NCBI RefSeq assembly: GCF_900177375.1
Contig: NZ_FWZU01000005.1
Coordinates: 248,001-312,000 of the forward strand
Length of the DNA: 64,000 bases
DNA from: Desulfovibrio gilichinskyi
GTDB lineage: Bacteria; Desulfobacterota; Desulfovibrionia; Desulfovibrionales; Desulfovibrionaceae
Direction of reading: 5' to 3'
Of this stretch, positions 53,183 through 63,030 are shown piece after piece. Position 1 is the stretch's first letter, and every line of letters starts with the position of its first letter. The notes under the pieces are model-generated. The model did no database searches, was not told where the DNA came from, and was given only the letters and a program-made list of their open reading frames with translations. The position numbers were made by a program, and so were the translations under genes.

Positions 53183-55108
53183 ATGTTGAATCAGCATATT
53201 ACCGATTATCTTCAATACTACGTGGATTCTAAGAAGAACCCTGATCATGCGGTAATGCTTAATGGACCTTGGGGGTCTGGGAAAACTTGGTTTATTAAGG
53301 AATTTGTTAAGGATTTTACCCCCACATATCAAGAAGTAATGAAGTTTTTTCATGTAAGTTTATATGGGACAAAATCCATAGAAGATATTGACGGTGAACT
53401 TTTTCGGCAAGCACATCCATTTTTGTCTTCAAGGTCTATGATAATAGGCAAGGCCGTAGCAAAAGGGTTTATGAAAGGGTTTTTGAAAATAGATTTAGAC
53501 GGAGATGGAAAAGAAGATTTTAAGATTGAGCCAAATGATTTAAAGGGGGCTGTTACAGCTGATGATTTAGAAGAAATCAAGCCTGTTCTTATCTTTGATG
53601 ATTTGGAACGATGTCCAATCGATATTATAGAGTTGCTGGGTTACATTAACCATTTTGTTGAAATACAGGGATATAAGGTTATCATCTTAGCGCATGAAGA
53701 TGCTTTAAAAAAGAGATGGGAGAAAGCTAAAGATGGTAAAACATCTCATCGCTACGAAGAGATTAAAGAAAAGTTAGTAGGTAAAACGTTTACAGTTGAA
53801 CCTAATGTTAGTGCCGCGATTAGTTCATTTGTTGATGATATTGAGCATGAGAAAAGCAAAGTCATATGCAAAAAGAATATTGAAGCTATCGAAATAATTT
53901 TTAATGAGTCTACATATAATAATTTGCGGCATATAAAGCGAGGGATTTGGGACTACTCTCTATTTGTGAATACTATTTCTGACAACGCTACAATTATGGC
54001 TAATGATGATTTTCTTAGTGATATGCTTAATTTGTTTTTGATTTATACGATTGAAGCTCGGAAGGGAATTATGAAAACAATGCATGATATAACAAATCCT
54101 TTAATACAGGTGATGATGGAAAAATATCGAGATGAAAAACCTTCAGAAGTCAGTACCGCTTTAAAAAAATATTCAATTGTTAATGCTGAAAATGCTCTTA
54201 TTCGTTCTGAGATATGGGATTTTCTTCTTTTTTCAAAGAATGCAGTGTCTATATCTACGGTTGAAGAATCAATTTTAAGTACTTTTTATTTTTATAATGA
54301 GTCAACACCTGCATGGAAAAGATTATGGAGATATTACGATCTTGAAGATTCAGAATTTAGGGAACTTAAAAAAATAGTAGAAATTCAATTTAGTGAGTGT
54401 GATTTTGAATGCCCTCAAATACTTCTCCATGTTTTTGGCATTTTTTTACAATTGAATAAGGAAAATCTTATAAAATTAGATAAGCAAGAACTGGTTTCAC
54501 GAGCAAATATGAATGTTGATATATTATTACAAAGAGGACTTTTATATACCAAAGACGTCTTAAGTAACGAGTACCTTGCCTTTAAACTTGATCGAGGATG
54601 GGATGGGCTCGGATATCATTGCGTTGAAAGTGAATTATTTATAAATGTGTGGAATTATATTAAAGCACAACTTTTAGTTGGCAAGCAATCTTTTTTAGAG
54701 GAAAAGTCTAAATATTTGTCGGTATTAATGGCTAAAGATCCAAATGCCTTTTTACAGTTAATTGTCCATACAAATTATGGAGAGAATCATTTTTTTGATA
54801 AACCTGTTCTACAGTATATTTGCCCGGTAGAGTTTGCTAGATGTTTTGCTAATTTAAGTAATGCAGGCAAAATGAGCATTCATAGCGCGATTTCTTTACG
54901 GTATGAAGCTTTTCGGGTTGATGCTCTTGTCGAAGAAGCAGAATGGCTTGAAAATGTACGCAGAGAAATAGAAAAAGAATCAATAAAATATCAAAATGAA
55001 GTGAGTTCAATTCATTTCGCCACCATGAATAATTATATTGATAACTCACTAAGAGATTTAAAAGAAGCAAAAGAAAAAGCCGCTTCATTAACCACCCCTC
55101 ATACATAA
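53183..55108 (+). CDS. KAP-family P-loop NTPase
   Basis: A 641-residue protein with an N-terminal KAP-type NTPase domain. Walker A is GPWGSGKTW (about 28-36) and Walker B is PVLIFDDLERCPID (about 133-146), followed by VIILAHEDALKKRW as in STAND-like KAP proteins. No membrane segments are obvious in the P-loop domain, unlike classic KAP proteins. The large C-terminal part (about 260-641) is helical with no named domain and ends in a charged coiled-coil-like tail. KAP proteins are common in phage defence islands, but a role here is inference. Base composition is much more AT-rich than the neighbours. AAGGA precedes the ATG. Confidence 0.8.
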   Translation: MLNQHITDYLQYYVDSKKNPDHAVMLNGPWGSGKTWFIKEFVKDFTPTYQEVMKFFHVSLYGTKSIEDIDGELFRQAHPFLSSRSMIIGKAVAKGFMKGFLKIDLDGDGKEDFKIEPNDLKGAVTADDLEEIKPVLIFDDLERCPIDIIELLGYINHFVEIQGYKVIILAHEDALKKRWEKAKDGKTSHRYEEIKEKLVGKTFTVEPNVSAAISSFVDDIEHEKSKVICKKNIEAIEIIFNESTYNNLRHIKRGIWDYSLFVNTISDNATIMANDDFLSDMLNLFLIYTIEARKGIMKTMHDITNPLIQVMMEKYRDEKPSEVSTALKKYSIVNAENALIRSEIWDFLLFSKNAVSISTVEESILSTFYFYNESTPAWKRLWRYYDLEDSEFRELKKIVEIQFSECDFECPQILLHVFGIFLQLNKENLIKLDKQELVSRANMNVDILLQRGLLYTKDVLSNEYLAFKLDRGWDGLGYHCVESELFINVWNYIKAQLLVGKQSFLEEKSKYLSVLMAKDPNAFLQLIVHTNYGENHFFDKPVLQYICPVEFARCFANLSNAGKMSIHSAISLRYEAFRVDALVEEAEWLENVRREIEKESIKYQNEVSSIHFATMNNYIDNSLRDLKEAKEKAASLTTPHT

Positions 55109-55115
55109 ATCAAAA

Positions 55116-55187
55116 AATCGGAAACGGTACCTAATCAGGAAAATTTTGTTTGCTGTGAAATTGAATAAGTGTAAATTATTCTGGTAA
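55116..55187 (+). pseudogene. Degenerate copy of the wecG 3' end
   Basis: Read in frame, the sequence encodes NRKRYLIRKILFAVKL, then NKCKLFW and a TAA stop. The intact wecG has MWKRYLVTNALFAVKL followed by LKFKIFG at 53020-53082. The 19 bases at 55145-55163 are identical to 53043-53061. The two copies bracket the KAP gene. Confidence 0.8.
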
Positions 55188-55191
55188 AAAA

Positions 55192-55626
55192 ATGTCTAAA
55201 ATAATTAGAGAATCCATTGCAGCAGATTATCCTCTTCTTAGTGAAATCTGGCTCCGTGCTTCCATAAAGGCCCATTCTTTTGTTCCAGATGAATTTTGGG
55301 AAAGTAAGGTAGATATTATGCGTGATGAATATCTGCCAGCATCTGAAACTTGGGTTATTGAAAACGGTTGTAGCTTGGCCGGATTCTTTTGTCTTGTGGA
55401 TGATGTGCTTGCAGCTATCTTTATTGCTCCGGAATGGCAGAAGAATGGTTTTGGTTCTCGGTTAATGGAGAAAGCAAAGAAGCTGCGTACACGGTTGGAA
55501 TTATCCGTTTATACTGCTAACTCCAGTGCAATTGATTTTTATAAATTTCACGGTTTTAATATTGTTGATAAGCGGCAGGACGTGCATACTTCATGTTCTG
55601 AGTTTGTTATGGAGTGGAAAGGTTAA
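55192..55626 (+). CDS. GNAT-family N-acetyltransferase
   Basis: A 144-residue acetyltransferase with IREAT/IRESIAADYP-type start, acetyl-CoA motif AIFIAPEWQKNGFGSRLMEK and the C-terminal SAIDFYKFHGFNIV. It resembles E. coli YiaC/YjaB-type enzymes; the substrate is unknown. Its start lies 5 bases after the stop of the wecG relic, and no strong Shine-Dalgarno is visible. Confidence 0.87.
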   Translation: MSKIIRESIAADYPLLSEIWLRASIKAHSFVPDEFWESKVDIMRDEYLPASETWVIENGCSLAGFFCLVDDVLAAIFIAPEWQKNGFGSRLMEKAKKLRTRLELSVYTANSSAIDFYKFHGFNIVDKRQDVHTSCSEFVMEWKG

Positions 55627-55667
55627 CAGTTTACGCTTTCGGGCTGAGTAACACATGAGGAATTCTT

Positions 55668-58070
55668 GTGAATCCAGATGAAAACGGACAATTATGTGAT
55701 GAACTGAAGCTTATTTCAGACCGTGCTTACTCGCTTTTTTCTGCGGGGCAGGTAGAACCTGCACAGGCTCTTTGGTCCCGTGTTGTAAAGCTTGATCCTG
55801 ATCACGCTGTTGCTCTTTTCATGCTCGGTCTATGCGCTCAGAAGCGTGGTGATCACACTGCTGCTGTTGATTTTCTTACACGCGCTTCCATCCTCATTCC
55901 TAATGAAGCTGATATTCTTAATTCCCTTGGTGTTTCTCTAAAAAATCTAGGCCGTCCGGCAGAGGCTTTTATTGTTTTTGAGCGGGCTTTGGCTTTGCAG
56001 CCGGATGACGGTTTTGCTGCATTTAATGCTGGCACGGTCCTGATGGCTCTTGGCCGTCTGGATGAAGCCGCGCGATATTTTAAAATTTCCGCTCAAACTG
56101 CGGAGCTTCACGCTGACGCACTGGAAGCTTTGATTCAAGTCTTATGCAAGCTTGATAAGGACAATGAAGCCTTGCCTGTCTGTGAGAATCTTATTGTTGC
56201 GGACCCTCGAAATCCGGCCGGACATTTCTGGCTTTGTGATATTCTGGCCCGTTTGAACAAGCCGGAGCAGGCTCTTCCTCATTCTCGGTGTGCGGTGGAC
56301 CTTGCTCCTGATAATCCTGTGTATCTGTCTCAACTTGGCGATATTCTGCATAAGCTTGGTCGAAATGATGATGCTGTTTTGCGTTACCGTGACTCCTTGG
56401 AACATGATCCTGTTGATGTCAGTACTCGTAATAATCTTGGTGCGGCTTTAAAAACACTTGGTAAGTACGGGCTGGCGGAAGAAGAGTTTAAGCGTTGCCT
56501 TGAAATTGATCCGAATCATCTCTCCGCTCTGGTTAATCTAGGTGTTTCAGCTAAGGAATCAGGGGATGCCGCTAAGGCTTCAGGGTATTTTGAACGGGCT
56601 GTCTCCATTGCCCCTGCTGATCTGGATCTTAAACTTTATCTGTGTATGAGTCGCATCCCTTTTTATTATGACAGTGATGAAAAAATAACCCTTTGCCGCG
56701 AAAAGTATGAGCATGATTTGAATGATCTTTACAGCGCAGTTGCCAACGCTGAGATAAACGGTGATAAAAAATCTCTGGCAAAGCTTGCTGACGCAGTGGG
56801 AAAGCTTCAGCCTTATTATCTGCCGTATCAGGGGCAGTGTGACCGTAAGCTTATGAAAACTTACGGCTTTGTAATTTCCAAAGCTGTGAATGTAAGTTTT
56901 TCAGAAACAGTCACGAAGGGGCAAAGTTCATTCCCCGTCATACCAATGGTCCCCAAAGAAGGGGAGCGCATACGGGTAGGTATTGTCTCGGGACATTTTC
57001 GCAATCATTCTGTTTGGAAGATGCCTGTTAAGGGGTGGGTGTCCGGCCTTGATCGTAAACGATTTGAAGTCATCGGCTACAGCACTTCTCAGTTGGTTGA
57101 TAGTGAAACAGATGTTGCGCGGCAGACTTTTGATAGTTTCAGAGATAATCTGAAAACGGTTACGGCTCTGGCTGAGTCCGTGGGCGGTGATGCTCCGCAT
57201 GTCTTGATTTACCCGGAACTTGGAATGGACCCGCTTTGCGCTAAGTCGGCTTGTTTACGGTTGGCTCCGGTTCAATGCGTGTCTTGGGGGCATCCTGAAA
57301 CCAGCGGCCTGGAAAGCATAGACTACTTTCTCTCCAGTGATTTGATGGAACCTGTAGATGGTCAGGAACATTACAGTGAACAGTTAGTCCGGCTGCCGGG
57401 GCTGGGTATCGATTATATTTATTCTTTGCCTGATCCAAGCGGAGATAGTCGGGCTGATTTCGGCCTTGCTAAAACAGATGTTGTTTATCTGTGTTTGCAG
57501 ACACTTTATAAGTATTTGCCGCAGCAGGACAAAGTTTTTGCCGAGATAGCGAAGCGTGTTCCTGATTCACGCTTTGTATTTATTGAAAACAGCGGAGCGA
57601 GTCATCTTAACCGTCGTTTTCGTACCCGTCTTGAAAAGGTTTTCAGCGGGGCAGGTTTGAACCAACATGAACGGCTGGTCTTTTTGCCCTCGCTGCCGGG
57701 TGATCGCTTTCAGGCATTGATAGGTTTGGGTGATGTCTTTTTAGATTCTTTCGGCTGGTCCGGCTGTAATTCAAGTCTTGAGGCCATGTCTAAAAATGTT
57801 GCACCAGTGACATTTCCCGGCATGCTCATGCGGGGCAGGCATACGGCGGCGTTTCTTAAGCGCATGGATCTTGGCGAGCTGATAGCTTCTTCTGTCGAAG
57901 ATTATGTCGAGAAAGCCGTTCTCCTTGGACTTGATCCGGATTATCGCCGCAAAATGGCAAACCTTATTCGTGAACGCATCAATCTCTGCTATGACGGCAG
58001 TGACGCAGTGAAAGGCTTAGAGAGTTTCCTTGAGGAAGCCGTTCGCCTGCTGCCTAAGATCGATTCTTAA
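55668..58070 (+). CDS. TPR protein with SPINDLY/O-GlcNAc-transferase-like (GT41) domain
   Basis: An 800-residue protein starting at GTG with GAGGAATT upstream. Residues about 1-330 are tetratricopeptide repeats (e.g. AVALFMLGLCAQKRGDHTAA, AAFNAGTVLMALGRLDEAA, STRNNLGAALKTLGKYGLAE). Residues about 425-800 are a GT41-like domain: VGIVSGHFRNHSVWKM, APVQCVSWGHPETSGLESID, SEQLVRLPGLG and RLVFLPSLPGDRFQALIGLGDVFLDSFGWSG. Such proteins glycosylate other proteins or surface structures such as flagellin, but the target is unknown. It is the end of the plus-strand glycosylation group and converges on the cobalamin gene. Confidence 0.88.
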   Translation: MNPDENGQLCDELKLISDRAYSLFSAGQVEPAQALWSRVVKLDPDHAVALFMLGLCAQKRGDHTAAVDFLTRASILIPNEADILNSLGVSLKNLGRPAEAFIVFERALALQPDDGFAAFNAGTVLMALGRLDEAARYFKISAQTAELHADALEALIQVLCKLDKDNEALPVCENLIVADPRNPAGHFWLCDILARLNKPEQALPHSRCAVDLAPDNPVYLSQLGDILHKLGRNDDAVLRYRDSLEHDPVDVSTRNNLGAALKTLGKYGLAEEEFKRCLEIDPNHLSALVNLGVSAKESGDAAKASGYFERAVSIAPADLDLKLYLCMSRIPFYYDSDEKITLCREKYEHDLNDLYSAVANAEINGDKKSLAKLADAVGKLQPYYLPYQGQCDRKLMKTYGFVISKAVNVSFSETVTKGQSSFPVIPMVPKEGERIRVGIVSGHFRNHSVWKMPVKGWVSGLDRKRFEVIGYSTSQLVDSETDVARQTFDSFRDNLKTVTALAESVGGDAPHVLIYPELGMDPLCAKSACLRLAPVQCVSWGHPETSGLESIDYFLSSDLMEPVDGQEHYSEQLVRLPGLGIDYIYSLPDPSGDSRADFGLAKTDVVYLCLQTLYKYLPQQDKVFAEIAKRVPDSRFVFIENSGASHLNRRFRTRLEKVFSGAGLNQHERLVFLPSLPGDRFQALIGLGDVFLDSFGWSGCNSSLEAMSKNVAPVTFPGMLMRGRHTAAFLKRMDLGELIASSVEDYVEKAVLLGLDPDYRRKMANLIRERINLCYDGSDAVKGLESFLEEAVRLLPKIDS

Positions 58071-58073
58071 TTT

Positions 58074-60716
58074 CTACATCCCGAGTGCATTATAAACCGC
58101 CTGCATATCGACATTCTCCCGCACGACTTTTGCGAGCCTGTCCAGCGCGTCTTCCATTCCGAAGGTGGTCTGGATAGTTTCAAGCTTGGGCAGACCTTTT
58201 TTCTCGCGCAGGGAATCAATAAACCAGCGTCTGAACTCGTCGGCATCGAAAATGCCATGCATGTAGGTCCCCCAGATCATGCCGGATTTAATTCCGAATC
58301 CTAGAACCTTAGCGATAGGAACCGATCCGGTCAGCCCTTTGGGAACGATCATGGCGCGTACTGTCGGCAACAGCGGTTCTGTTTTTCCGTGATGGATTTC
58401 ATAACCGCTGACATCCATTTTGCTTAACCCGTGGGTTCCGTTGATACGGGTCAGAGTTTTTTCCTGTCCCAGAGTTGTCTGGAGCGGGAGCAAACCTAAT
58501 CCGTCTGCGGTCAATACTTCAGATTCTATTTCATCCGGGTCGCTGATGTATTGGCCAAGCATTTGAAGTCCGCCGCATATGCCTATTATTTCGGATTTTT
58601 CTTTAAGGTTTAAAATTGCCTGTGCAAGTCCGCTTTCTTTGATATGTGCAAGGTCCGAAAGGGTGCTTTTGCTGCCGGGAATAATGATGGCGTCAGGGGT
58701 TCCCATATCATCGGGATTGTCTACAATTCGTAAGTTTACATCAGGCTCACCTTTCAGCGCATCAAGGTCCGTGAAATTTGAAATGCGCGGCAGGTCGATG
58801 CAGACTATATCCACATAGTCGCGGTGTTTGCCACGGCTGCCGGACTTGCCGATGTCCTGTTTAAATGAAACTGAATCTTCATCCGGTAAACCTAGGTTTT
58901 CTATGTGCGGAATTACTCCTAGAACTGGTTTTCCGGTGCGATCAAGCGTGAAATTAAGTGCGGGGGTAAGCAGTGATGCATCCCCTCTGAATTTATTAAG
59001 CAGAAATCCGCAGACCATTTTGCGCTCATGCGCATCGATTAAGTCCATGGTTCCGGAAAGTGCTGCAAACACTCCTCCGCGATCGATATCACCAGTGATA
59101 ATAACTTTCGCTTCGGCATATTCAGCCATTGCCATATTAACTATGTCGTGCTGTTTTAGATTAATTTCCGCAGGGCTTCCGGCTCCTTCAATCACCATGA
59201 TGTCGCGGTCAACACTTAAGGAATCGTAAGCATTTTTAACAGCTTCAAACGCTGTGGGCTTATATTTTACGTAGTCCAGAACTTTCATGTTTCCGACAGG
59301 TTTGCCCATGATGATTATCTGCGAGCCCGTGTTGCTGTTCGGTTTAAGCAGAACCGGATTCATGCGGACATCAGGAGCCTGTTTACATGCCGCGGCCTGA
59401 GTAACCTGCGCCCGTCCCATTTCCAGACCTGCGTCAGTGACAAAGGAATTGAGTGACATGTTCTGCGCTTTAAACGGAGCGACTTTGTATCCGTCCTGTA
59501 GAAAGATTCTGCAAAACGCAGCCGCAAGAATGGATTTACCAGCATTGGAACAGGTTCCCTGAATCATGAGTGCCGGAGTTTTCTTCGCCTTTGTAGCGAC
59601 GACTTCCATGCCGGTAAAGGAGCGCAAGCCGTCGATAAGTTTATTGTTCTCCTTCGCTGTCCTCACCGCTATGCGGAAATATGTGGAGTCCAGGCCGTCG
59701 AAGTTGTCGCATTGGCGCACGGCAATGTTATTTTTTATCAGGTGTTCAATGAGCCCTGTTGCATCCATGCCGACTCGTTGAACCTGACAGAGCATAAAAT
59801 TTGCTTGTGCAGGAAAAGTCCTTATGCCCGGTATTTTGGCGATTCCTTGAACTAATTCTTCACGCAGACGGGTGGTGGTTTCAATGGTCCGGCGCGCGTA
59901 ATCTTCATCTTTTATGCAGCGCAGTCCCACTTTCTGGGCGAGCAGGTTTACGGACCAGCAAGGCAGGATGTTTTTAAGTGCCATAATGATATCCGGCGAA
60001 GCAAATGCGAGGCCGAGGCGCAGGCCCGGTATGGCGTAAAATTTGGTCAGTGATAGAATCGTAATGACGTTGGGAGGACGTTTGCCGGTAAGCCTTTCGA
60101 TATTAGGGATGAAGTCCGCAAAGGATTCATCAACAATAAAACGTGAATCAGGATGGGTGCGTGCAATTTTTTTTAGTTCTTCCGGGTCAAATGCTGTGCC
60201 CGTGGGATTATTAGGCTGAGCCAGAAATACCAATGCAGGTGAAGTTGATAGGAAAGATGAAAGTTTATCGAAATCAGGCGCAAATCCTTTTTGCGGATCT
60301 AAAGGAATCTGTTCGGTTTTAAGACCTGCGATTAAACATGAACGCTCATAATCCACATAACAGGGAACCGGTATCACTGCACGTTTGAATCCGCCAAGGC
60401 GGGTAATCGCGCTGATAAGTTCGGAGGCTCCGTTTCCTGCAATACATTCTGTCGGCCATACGGAATATTTCTGACAGGCGGCAAGAGTCAGTTCCGAGCT
60501 CTCAGGGTCAGGGTATTTGTCAACTTCATTAAGTGCGTTAACGACGACCTGTTGCAACCATGGCGGAGGTCCGAGGGGATTGATATTTGCGGAAAAATCA
60601 AGAAGTTCGGACGAAGAACATCCTGCCCGTTCAGCAAGTTTTTTAATGTTGCCGCCATGAGCGTATTTCTTTTCTTGTTCTGCCATATTAGTGATATTAT
60701 CCTGTGAGTCCTGCAT
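58074..60716 (-). CDS. Fused CobD (threonine-phosphate decarboxylase) - CbiP/CobQ (cobyric acid synthase)
   Basis: An 880-residue two-enzyme fusion. Residues 1-370 are a PLP-dependent CobD/CobC-type enzyme: NPLGPP, AQPNNPTGTAF, and the Schiff-base Lys225 in LSLTKFYAIPGLRLG. It would make (R)-1-aminopropan-2-ol phosphate. Residues about 380-880 are adenosylcobyric acid synthase: IQGTCSNAGKS (ATP site), FKAQNMSLNSFVT, the glutaminase nucleophile in IIGICGGLQMLG and the His in YEIHHGKTEP. Both act in the late steps of cobalamin synthesis, so fusing them is plausible. The protein feeds the cofactor needed by NrdJ. GGAGGGAG precedes the ATG. Confidence 0.93.
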   Translation of the reverse strand: MQDSQDNITNMAEQEKKYAHGGNIKKLAERAGCSSSELLDFSANINPLGPPPWLQQVVVNALNEVDKYPDPESSELTLAACQKYSVWPTECIAGNGASELISAITRLGGFKRAVIPVPCYVDYERSCLIAGLKTEQIPLDPQKGFAPDFDKLSSFLSTSPALVFLAQPNNPTGTAFDPEELKKIARTHPDSRFIVDESFADFIPNIERLTGKRPPNVITILSLTKFYAIPGLRLGLAFASPDIIMALKNILPCWSVNLLAQKVGLRCIKDEDYARRTIETTTRLREELVQGIAKIPGIRTFPAQANFMLCQVQRVGMDATGLIEHLIKNNIAVRQCDNFDGLDSTYFRIAVRTAKENNKLIDGLRSFTGMEVVATKAKKTPALMIQGTCSNAGKSILAAAFCRIFLQDGYKVAPFKAQNMSLNSFVTDAGLEMGRAQVTQAAACKQAPDVRMNPVLLKPNSNTGSQIIIMGKPVGNMKVLDYVKYKPTAFEAVKNAYDSLSVDRDIMVIEGAGSPAEINLKQHDIVNMAMAEYAEAKVIITGDIDRGGVFAALSGTMDLIDAHERKMVCGFLLNKFRGDASLLTPALNFTLDRTGKPVLGVIPHIENLGLPDEDSVSFKQDIGKSGSRGKHRDYVDIVCIDLPRISNFTDLDALKGEPDVNLRIVDNPDDMGTPDAIIIPGSKSTLSDLAHIKESGLAQAILNLKEKSEIIGICGGLQMLGQYISDPDEIESEVLTADGLGLLPLQTTLGQEKTLTRINGTHGLSKMDVSGYEIHHGKTEPLLPTVRAMIVPKGLTGSVPIAKVLGFGIKSGMIWGTYMHGIFDADEFRRWFIDSLREKKGLPKLETIQTTFGMEDALDRLAKVVRENVDMQAVYNALGM

Positions 60717-60925
60717 CCGCTCCCTCCGTGGAGTGAAGATTCATGAATTTAATCTTCTATAGCGTTTATTGGAATTGGATTCAAACTAATCATTAGCAGA
60801 AAAAATATGGGATAATATCTTAAAATTATACAAATTAATTGTTATATTTAATATTTGTGTAAAAGTTGCGGCTTCCCCGGAAACCCTTATTTCAGGCTCT
60901 CCGGGGAAGTCTGTGATGCCGCTTT

Positions 60926-61921
60926 TTAGCCGTTAACTCCTTTCATTCCTTCCTGATTATATCTGTCACCGAGAACTTTGTGCTCAATTAAAAGTTTGTC
61001 GATAACTTGCAATTCTTTGTCAGTGAAGGTCACATTTAATGAATTTATATTTGAATCAAGATTTTTGATTTTGGTTGTGCCCGGTATGGGAACGATGTTT
61101 TCGCCTTGTGCCATAACCCACGCCAGTGAAAGCTGTGCCAGTGAACAACCTTTTCCCTCTGCGATCAGGCTAAGGCTGTCTGCGATGGCTTTGTTGTTTT
61201 CATAAGCTTCTTTTTGAAAACGGGGCAGCATTTTCCTGACATCTGACGGATCATTTTCAGATAGCTTGCTGGAGCTTAAAAGACCGCGGCAGATAGGGCT
61301 GTATGGAACAAAAGTTACGCCCAGTTCCTGTGTCAGTGCGAGCATTTCTTTTTCCGGATCACGGGTTAACATTGAATATTCAGACTGCAATGCAGATACC
61401 GGATGAACGGCGTGTGCTCTGCGCAGGGTTTCCGCCGAAGCTTCGGATATTCCGATGGCTTTGATTTTGCCTTCTTTAACGAGCTTGGCCATTTCTCCGA
61501 TAGTTTCTTCAATCGGTGTATTCACATCAACTCGGTGAATGTAATATAAATCAATGTAATCTGTGCCCAGTCTGCGCAAACTTTCATGGCAGGATTTGCG
61601 CACGTATTCAGGCTTACCGGAGATGTCGCGTGCATATTCTCCGCTTGCCCGAACTATGCCGAATTTGGTTGCAATAATGGCTTGATCTCGCCTGTCTTTT
61701 AGCGCGGCAGCCAGAAGCCTTTCATTGTGACCATCTCCGTACATGTCGGCGGTATCGAAGAAATTTACACCTTTGTCGAGTGCATGATGGATAAGTTTCG
61801 TTGCCTGTTCTTCGGATGCCGGTTCGCCGTAGAATTCACTAAGCCCCATGCAACCGAGCCCTAGTTTTGAAATCTTGATATCACTGTTGCCTAATTTTTT
61901 AAGGTTTTTGATGTCAGCCAT
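60926..61921 (-). CDS. Aldo/keto reductase
   Basis: About 331 residues, starting at the ATG at 61921 with GGAG 8 bases upstream; the open frame extends further upstream without a ribosome binding site. Catalytic tetrad residues are visible: Asp and Tyr in FFDTADMYGDGHNE, Lys in IIATKFG and His in LYYIHRVD. NADPH-binding text is near the end (VPIPGTTKIKNLDSNI). Similar enzymes reduce aldehydes or oxidised lipids. A LysR gene is divergent, so the reductase is its likely target. Confidence 0.92.
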   Translation of the reverse strand: MADIKNLKKLGNSDIKISKLGLGCMGLSEFYGEPASEEQATKLIHHALDKGVNFFDTADMYGDGHNERLLAAALKDRRDQAIIATKFGIVRASGEYARDISGKPEYVRKSCHESLRRLGTDYIDLYYIHRVDVNTPIEETIGEMAKLVKEGKIKAIGISEASAETLRRAHAVHPVSALQSEYSMLTRDPEKEMLALTQELGVTFVPYSPICRGLLSSSKLSENDPSDVRKMLPRFQKEAYENNKAIADSLSLIAEGKGCSLAQLSLAWVMAQGENIVPIPGTTKIKNLDSNINSLNVTFTDKELQVIDKLLIEHKVLGDRYNQEGMKGVNG

Positions 61922-62035
61922 TTTATACTCCGTTTGTTTTGGGTTAATTGGTAACTGAGTTTTTAAATATTCCTGACCGATAAATATGTCGAATATATCT
62001 TTCCAATCAGAGTAATATCTTTTATATATTATTGT

Positions 62036-62929
62036 ATGGAAACAAGACAACTTCGATATTTTGTAGCTGTGGCAGAGGAGCTTCATTTCGGTAACGCGGC
62101 GAAACGGCTTAATCTTTCACAGCCGCCGCTTAGCCAGCAGATTATGAAGTTTGAAGATGAGCTTGGCGTGAAGCTTTTTGAACGTAACAAGCGTTCAGTA
62201 AAATTGACAGCGGCAGGCAAGTCGCTTTTGCAGGATGCTTATGCAATCTTAAAATCTATTGCGAAGGCAAAGCATAATCTTCAGGAAGTTGCGCAAGGCA
62301 GGAAAGGGCAGCTCCGTTTAGGATATATAGGCCCTGCAATGGATGGAACGCTTGCTGATATTATTCGTGAATACAAAGCAAAGTATCCTGACGTAACTTT
62401 TATACTTGAGGAAATGCCGACTAATTTACAAATCAAAGAAGTTGCGCTGGGGCGAATTGATATAGGTGTGGTCAGGCTTTTTAGACATGATCTGGGTGAG
62501 CTTGAAGGGAAAGTCTTCCATAAAGAAAGGTACGCCGTTGCTGTGCCGTCCGCACATAAATTTTCTGGTAAATCTGAAATTAATGTTGCTGAACTGGCTG
62601 GGGAACCTTTGATTTTCCCACCGCGCGAAAGTCAGCCTCGTCTTTATGATGAATGGTTTAGAGTTTTTGCAGAAGCCGGATTCAGTCCTAAAATTGTACA
62701 GGAGTCTGTAACAAAATCAGCCTCTTTAGCTTTGGCTGCCGCAGGAATAGGGCTTGCGATTGTGCCGGAAAGTTTAGCAAAACGCAGACTTGACGGAGTG
62801 CAATTCAAAACACTTATCGGGGATATTCCCTCGCTTGAAATGCATATTCTTTATAACCCGAAGCAGGTTTTTCCTGCGCTAAATAACTTTTTGAAGGTTG
62901 TGAGTGGTATTTCCGAGTGTAATTTTTAG
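62036..62929 (+). CDS. LysR-family transcription regulator
   Basis: A 297-residue LysR regulator. The winged helix is at the N terminus (METRQLRYFVAVAEELHFGNAAKRLNLSQPPLS), with a C-terminal effector domain of the PBP2 type (GKVFHKERYAVAVPSAHKFS, and TKSASLALAAAGIGLAIVPE). It is divergent from the aldo/keto reductase with a 114-base AT-rich gap that holds both promoters. This is the classical layout for a LysR activator and its target. Confidence 0.92.
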   Translation: METRQLRYFVAVAEELHFGNAAKRLNLSQPPLSQQIMKFEDELGVKLFERNKRSVKLTAAGKSLLQDAYAILKSIAKAKHNLQEVAQGRKGQLRLGYIGPAMDGTLADIIREYKAKYPDVTFILEEMPTNLQIKEVALGRIDIGVVRLFRHDLGELEGKVFHKERYAVAVPSAHKFSGKSEINVAELAGEPLIFPPRESQPRLYDEWFRVFAEAGFSPKIVQESVTKSASLALAAAGIGLAIVPESLAKRRLDGVQFKTLIGDIPSLEMHILYNPKQVFPALNNFLKVVSGISECNF

Positions 62930-63030
62930 CTTAAATGTTGTAACGTTTACAATAGCTGTGGAAAAATATTTTGGATAAGTTTATATGTGATAATATAAAC
63001 AAATTATTTTAAAATTTATGAGTATATATA

